Position numbers and translations under genes: made by a program. Shown piece by piece: positions 56,025 to 64,000 of a stretch of 64,000 nt of DNA (position 1 is its first letter; each line of letters starts with the position of its first letter). This DNA is from Shinella zoogloeoides. GTDB taxonomy: Bacteria > Pseudomonadota > Alphaproteobacteria > Rhizobiales > Rhizobiaceae. The stretch lies in NCBI RefSeq assembly GCF_020883495.1, contig NZ_CP086610.1, positions 2,709,501 through 2,773,500 of the forward strand, written 5' to 3'. The notes under the pieces were generated by a model, which saw only the letters and a list, made by a program, of their open reading frames with translations, did no database searches and had not been told where the DNA came from.

Positions 56025-56114
56025 GCTGGCAGGCGCTTTCGCTCAGCGCCGGCATTTGCCATCATGCCGCCACCGAGCTTCCGCAACATCGGGGCAGAGA
56101 CGGAGCCTTTCACG

Positions 56115-57272
56115 ATGAGCAAGACGATCCCCGCCCGCATCGCGCGCCTCGGCATTGCCCTCGTCGCCGCCGCCGGTATCGTCGCGGCCGCGCTTCCCGC
56201 TGGCGCGCAGGAACAGCCGCGCGAGCGCAAGACCATCCTCGAATTCCTCTTCGGCAAGAAAAAACCCCGGGAGGTCATTCCCGCCGAGCCGCAGGTCCGC
56301 AAACCGCGCACCACCGCCCGCAAGAAGAAGACGACGACCACGGTCGCCAAGACGCCGGAAACACCCGTCGTGGAAAAGCTGCCGGATGCGAAGGTGGTGC
56401 TGGTCGTCGGCGACTTCATCGCCGGCAGCGTCGGCGAGGGCCTTGCTGCCGCCTTCGAAGCGACGCCGGGCATTCGCGTCGAGCGCCGCACGAACGGTTC
56501 CTCGGGCATCGTGCGCGACGATTATTACAACTGGCCGGAAACCCTGCCCGCGCTCATCGCCGAGACCAAGCCCGCACTCGTCGTCGTCAGCATGGGCGCG
56601 AACGACCGCCAGCAGATGACCGTCGCGGGCGAGAAGGAGAAATTCCGCTCCGAGGCCTGGACGAAGGAATACGAAACACGCGTCGCCCGCCTCGCCACGC
56701 TGGCGCGCCAAAGCGGCAAGCCGCTGCTGTGGATGGGCATGCCGGCCTTCCAGTCCTCCGCGCTCACCGCCGACATGACGACGCTCAACAACCTCTATCG
56801 CGCGGGCGTGGAAAAGGCGGGCGGCGAGTTCGTCGACATCTGGGACGGCTTCGTCGACGAGGACGGCAAGTTCGTCATTTCCGGTTCCGACATCAACGGC
56901 CAGCAGGTGCGCCTGCGCGGCTCGGACGGCATCAACTTCACCAAGGCCGGCAAGCGCAAACTCGCCTTCTACGTGGAAAAGGAAATCCGCCGCCTGCTCG
57001 GCGATGCCGCCGCCGACGGTCCCGGCCTGCAGGGTGACCTCAAGGACCTCGTCGTCGCCACGCCCCCGGTCGAGGACGCGGAAATCACCAAGACGCAGCC
57101 CATCAGCCTCGCCGACCCGGCGCTCGACGGCGGCACGGCGCTGCTCGGCGGCGCGCCGATCAAGGGCAACGGCAAGAGCCTGCGCGACAAGCTGGTGGAA
57201 AAGGGCGAGACCGCCGATGCGCCGCTCGGGCGCGTGGACGATTTCCGGATGAACAAGACGGCAACGCCTTGA
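56115..57272 (+). CDS. SGNH-fold (DUF459) exported protein lacking catalytic Ser and His
   Basis: 385 residues from the ATG at 56115 with a signal peptide ending LPAGAQ (near 32), a basic linker (TTARKKKTTTTVAK), then an SGNH-like domain at about 93-295. Block I reads VVGDFIAGS: Phe101 stands where the catalytic Ser of GDS is expected. Block III keeps the MGANDRQQ oxyanion motif (Gly161, Asn163). Block V reads SDGINFTKAG: Asn274 replaces the catalytic His of DGxH. It may bind rather than hydrolyse a glycan or ester. The C-terminal 90 residues look disordered. Confidence 0.82.
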   Translation: MSKTIPARIARLGIALVAAAGIVAAALPAGAQEQPRERKTILEFLFGKKKPREVIPAEPQVRKPRTTARKKKTTTTVAKTPETPVVEKLPDAKVVLVVGDFIAGSVGEGLAAAFEATPGIRVERRTNGSSGIVRDDYYNWPETLPALIAETKPALVVVSMGANDRQQMTVAGEKEKFRSEAWTKEYETRVARLATLARQSGKPLLWMGMPAFQSSALTADMTTLNNLYRAGVEKAGGEFVDIWDGFVDEDGKFVISGSDINGQQVRLRGSDGINFTKAGKRKLAFYVEKEIRRLLGDAAADGPGLQGDLKDLVVATPPVEDAEITKTQPISLADPALDGGTALLGGAPIKGNGKSLRDKLVEKGETADAPLGRVDDFRMNKTATP

Positions 57273-57291
57273 TTTCCTATGCCTGAAACGA

Positions 57292-57323
57292 AAAGGGCGC
57301 GCCGCTTTCACGGCGCGCCCTTT
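57292..57323. terminator. Bidirectional terminator between the SGNH gene and gltD
   Basis: AAAGGGCGCGCCG (57292-57304) and CGGCGCGCCCTTT (57311-57323) form a 13-bp stem with a 6-base loop, between convergent genes. Confidence 0.85.
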
Positions 57324-57337
57324 GTCATTCCCGAAGT

Positions 57338-58795
57338 CTAGCGCGGCAGCGTCGTCGCGCCCATCAGCGCCTCGTCGATGGCGCGTGCAGCCTGACGGCC
57401 TTCGCGGATCGCCCAGACGACGAGCGACTGGCCGCGGCGCACGTCGCCGGCCGTCCAGAGCTTGTCCACCGAGGTGCGGTAGTCGCGGTCGTTGGCGACG
57501 ACGTTGGAGGAGCCGCGCTTGTCGGTGTTGATGGTCAGGCGGTCGCCGAGGTCCTTCAGCACGCTGTCGGTGAAGGGGCCGCGGAAGCCGATGGCGATGA
57601 AGGCGAGGTCAGCCTTGATGATGAACTCCGTGCCGGGGATCGGCTTGCGGCGGTCATCCACCTGGCAGCACTTCACGCCCGTCAGCACGCCGTCCTCGTC
57701 GCCGACGAATTCGAGCGTGCCGACCTGGAACTCGCGCACCGCGCCTTCGGCCTGCGAGGAGGAGGTGCGCATCTTCGTCGCCCAGAAGGGCCAGACGGCG
57801 AGCTTGTCTTCCTTTTCCGGCGGCTGCGGGCGGATGTCGAGCTGGGTGACCTTCACCGCGCCCTGGCGGAACGCCGTGCCGACGCAGTCCGACGCGGTAT
57901 CGCCGCCGCCGACGACGACGATATGCTTGCCGCCGGCAAGGATCGGCGCGGAGGGCCAGCCGACGCTGTCGATGTTCTCGCGGCCGACGCGGCGGTTCTG
58001 CTGCACGAGGTAGGGCATGGCATCATGCACGCCGGCGAAGTCGACGCCCGGAATGCCGGCATCGCGCGGGGTTTCCGAGCCGCCGCAATAGAGCACGGCA
58101 TCGTGCTCGGCGAGCATCGCATCCATCGTCTTGTCGACGCCGACATTGACGCCGTAGTGGAAAGTGACGCCCTCGCCGCGCATCTGGTCGACGCGGCGGT
58201 CGATGAAGTTCTTCTCCATCTTGAAGTCCGGGATACCGTAGCGCAGCAGGCCGCCGGCCTTGGATTCGCGCTCGTAGAGATGGACCTCATGGCCGGCGCG
58301 GGCGAGCTGCTGGGCAGCGGCCATGCCGGAAGGACCCGAGCCGATGACGGCGACCTTCTTGCCGGTCTTCACCGTCGCCGGCTGCGGCACGATATAGCCC
58401 ATCTCATAGGCCTTGTCGGCAATCGCCTGCTCGACGGTCTTGATCGAGACCGGGGTGTCTTCCAGGTTCAGCGTGCAGGCCTCCTCGCACGGGGCGGGGC
58501 AGACGCGGCCGGTGAATTCCGGGAAGTTGTTGGTCGAGTGCAGGTTGCGGATCGCCTCTTCCCAGTTGCCGTTATAAACGAGGTCGTTCCAGTCCGGAAT
58601 CTGGTTGTGCACCGGACACCCGGTCGGACCGTGGCAATAGGGAATGCCGCAGTCCATGCAGCGCGCGGCCTGCTTCTGCACTTCGGGGTCCGACATCGGA
58701 ATGGTGAATTCGCGGAAATGGCGGATGCGGTCGGAGGCCGGCTGATACTTCATCACCTGCCGGTCGATTTCCATGAAACCAGTTACCTTGCCCAC
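57338..58795 (-). CDS. gltD: Glutamate synthase (NADPH) small subunit
   Basis: A 485-residue flavoprotein passing electrons from NADPH through FAD and [4Fe-4S] clusters to GltB. N-terminal cysteines 46, 49, 54 and 60 (CMDCGIPYCHGPTGC) and 99, 103 and 107 (CPAPCEEAC) bind the clusters. FAD motif KVAVIGSGPSGMAAAQQLARAGHEV near 148-172; NADPH motif HIVVVGGGDTASDCVGTAFRQGA near 288. It follows gltB by 139 bp. Confidence 0.96.
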   Translation of the reverse strand: MGKVTGFMEIDRQVMKYQPASDRIRHFREFTIPMSDPEVQKQAARCMDCGIPYCHGPTGCPVHNQIPDWNDLVYNGNWEEAIRNLHSTNNFPEFTGRVCPAPCEEACTLNLEDTPVSIKTVEQAIADKAYEMGYIVPQPATVKTGKKVAVIGSGPSGMAAAQQLARAGHEVHLYERESKAGGLLRYGIPDFKMEKNFIDRRVDQMRGEGVTFHYGVNVGVDKTMDAMLAEHDAVLYCGGSETPRDAGIPGVDFAGVHDAMPYLVQQNRRVGRENIDSVGWPSAPILAGGKHIVVVGGGDTASDCVGTAFRQGAVKVTQLDIRPQPPEKEDKLAVWPFWATKMRTSSSQAEGAVREFQVGTLEFVGDEDGVLTGVKCCQVDDRRKPIPGTEFIIKADLAFIAIGFRGPFTDSVLKDLGDRLTINTDKRGSSNVVANDRDYRTSVDKLWTAGDVRRGQSLVVWAIREGRQAARAIDEALMGATTLPR

Positions 58796-58886
58796 GTCAA
58801 TAATCCTTGCTCAAGACGGGTGCCTCTCAGGCCCCGATGCCGGTACGCAGCTCCGCTGTCGTGCCGGTGAAGATGAAATCGATCCT

Positions 58887-58906
58887 GATTGCGCTGTCGC
58901 GCAATC
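58887..58906 (-). other. Intercistronic hairpin between gltB and gltD
   Basis: GATTGCGC (58887-58894) and GCGCAATC (58899-58906) form a perfect 8-bp stem with a 4-base loop and no T-run. A probable RNA-stability or processing site in the 139-bp gltB-gltD gap, perhaps balancing subunit levels. Confidence 0.45.
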
Positions 58907-58934
58907 GGTCAGTGAAGAGTAGTGAACCGCTGCC

Positions 58935-63659
<4,725 letters not shown>

Positions 63660-63857
63660 CTTTTCCTCCTGTTGGCCCGGCATCGTGCGGGCATTCCGTC
63701 CGCTTCCAGGGAAGCGTCGCCTGTTGCATGAACCTGATGCGACCGCAAAACGACGGCCGATCCGGTGGATCATCGGAACCGTCGGGGCGGCGGGTCTTGG
63801 AAGTGGCTTCCACCCGGCGCCGTTTTCGGCGCTTTCCAAGGGTGGGAACAGCGCCTC

Positions 63858-63901
63858 TTCGGTCTTCTGACCGAAATAGGACAGTAACGCTGTCCTATTT
63901 C
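63858..63901. promoter_or_regulatory. Two adjacent perfect inverted repeats upstream of gltB
   Basis: GAAATAGGACAG (63873-63884) and CTGTCCTATTTC (63890-63901) are perfect 12-bp arms around TAACG. TTCGGTC-TTCT-GACCGAA (63858-63875) lies directly left, sharing GAA. The first looks like a dimeric repressor operator. It ends 9 bp before an ATG reading right (63911) and about 210 bp before gltB reading left. Confidence 0.6.
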
Positions 63902-63910
63902 AGGTGCTCT

Positions 63911-64000
63911 ATGCCAGAAACACCCCTACCCCGCAAGGCCATCATGCCAAATAATCACCACCTCATGAAGAAAAATTGCCTGCGCTTCCGGGTGCTTGAA
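63911..64000 (+). CDS. Possible 5' end of a divergent gene, truncated by the window edge
   Basis: An ATG at 63911 opens a frame with no stop through position 64000 (30 codons: MPETPLPRKAIMPNNHHLMK, then KNCLRFRVLE). The RBS is weak; internal ATGs at 63944 and 63965 are alternatives. It is too short to recognise. Its position just downstream of a perfect palindrome suggests a regulator gene with its operator, but this is speculative. Confidence 0.3.
   Translation, partial: MPETPLPRKAIMPNNHHLMKKNCLRFRVLE

Overview
The window is a gene-dense, high-GC chromosomal segment with the gene order and protein families of an alphaproteobacterium of the order Hyphomicrobiales (Rhizobiales), most likely family Rhizobiaceae (Sinorhizobium/Rhizobium/Shinella-like; the genus is a guess). 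Evidence: ruvC-ruvA-ruvB next to yebC, the zapA/6S RNA neighbourhood next to tkt-gap-pgk, rcdA (DUF1465), gapR (DUF2312), an Omp10 lipoprotein, homospermidine synthase, DUF1036-pyk, and cysteine-free L31 and L36. Almost everything is core chromosome. I see no prophage, insertion sequence, CRISPR array, tRNA or rRNA.

Layout. 1-3.1 kb: Holliday junction resolution (ruvC, ruvA, ruvB, minus strand) interrupted by a vapB-vapC toxin-antitoxin pair with its own promoter and operator. 3.2-7.2 kb: a luciferase-like oxidoreductase, YebC, a secreted protein, a YmdB-type phosphoesterase and 5-formyl-THF cyclo-ligase. 7.4-9.9 kb: an HTH-only LuxR-type protein, a SorC-family sugar regulator and divergent transaldolase. 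10.0-10.9 kb: 6S RNA, zapA and a DUF4164 protein. 11.2-15.8 kb: tkt, gap and pgk, then an RNA element with a 24-codon ORF whose ribosome-binding site can pair with two different partners. 16-18.6 kb: MFS transporter, DUF1192, then a 378-bp gap with two perfect TTAA-N7-TTAA (CtrA-type) boxes, one before a candidate ~100-nt sRNA and one before rcdA. 18.6-28.8 kb: rpmE, an ABC exporter, a flavoprotein, an orphan MotA/MotB-like stator pair, suhB, a Sel1-repeat protein, a ThiE-like protein, a TSUP permease and an ArsR-type regulator. 29-33.2 kb: two divergent DUF465 genes, purE-purK, rpmJ, a TPR protein and a hydrolase. 33.2-40.4 kb: pyk with a DUF1036 gene, N-formylglutamate amidohydrolase, DUF1244, gapR, a DUF882 protein and a sigma-54 activator. 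40.5-51 kb: M3 peptidase, pabB-pabC, homospermidine synthase, omp10, a 5'-nucleotidase/LysM fusion, hemH and an SPFH-NfeD pair. 51-64 kb: kdsD, an outer-membrane barrel, galU, an MltB-type transglycosylase, an SGNH-fold protein, gltD and gltB, and at the right edge a perfect palindrome and a truncated ORF.

Functional themes. Central carbon flow (tal, tkt, gap, pgk, pyk), purine and folate synthesis (purEK, pabBC, 5-FCL), ammonia assimilation (gltBD), envelope construction (kdsD, galU, MltB, DUF882, Omp10, OM barrel), and cell-cycle/chromosome functions (rcdA, gapR, zapA, ruvCAB). The most unusual sequence is non-coding: the CtrA-box candidate sRNA before rcdA, the switch-like RNA after pgk, and the overlapping control signals around rpmJ and the TPR gene after it. 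Coordinates come from reading the sequence by eye; no homology search or folding program was run.
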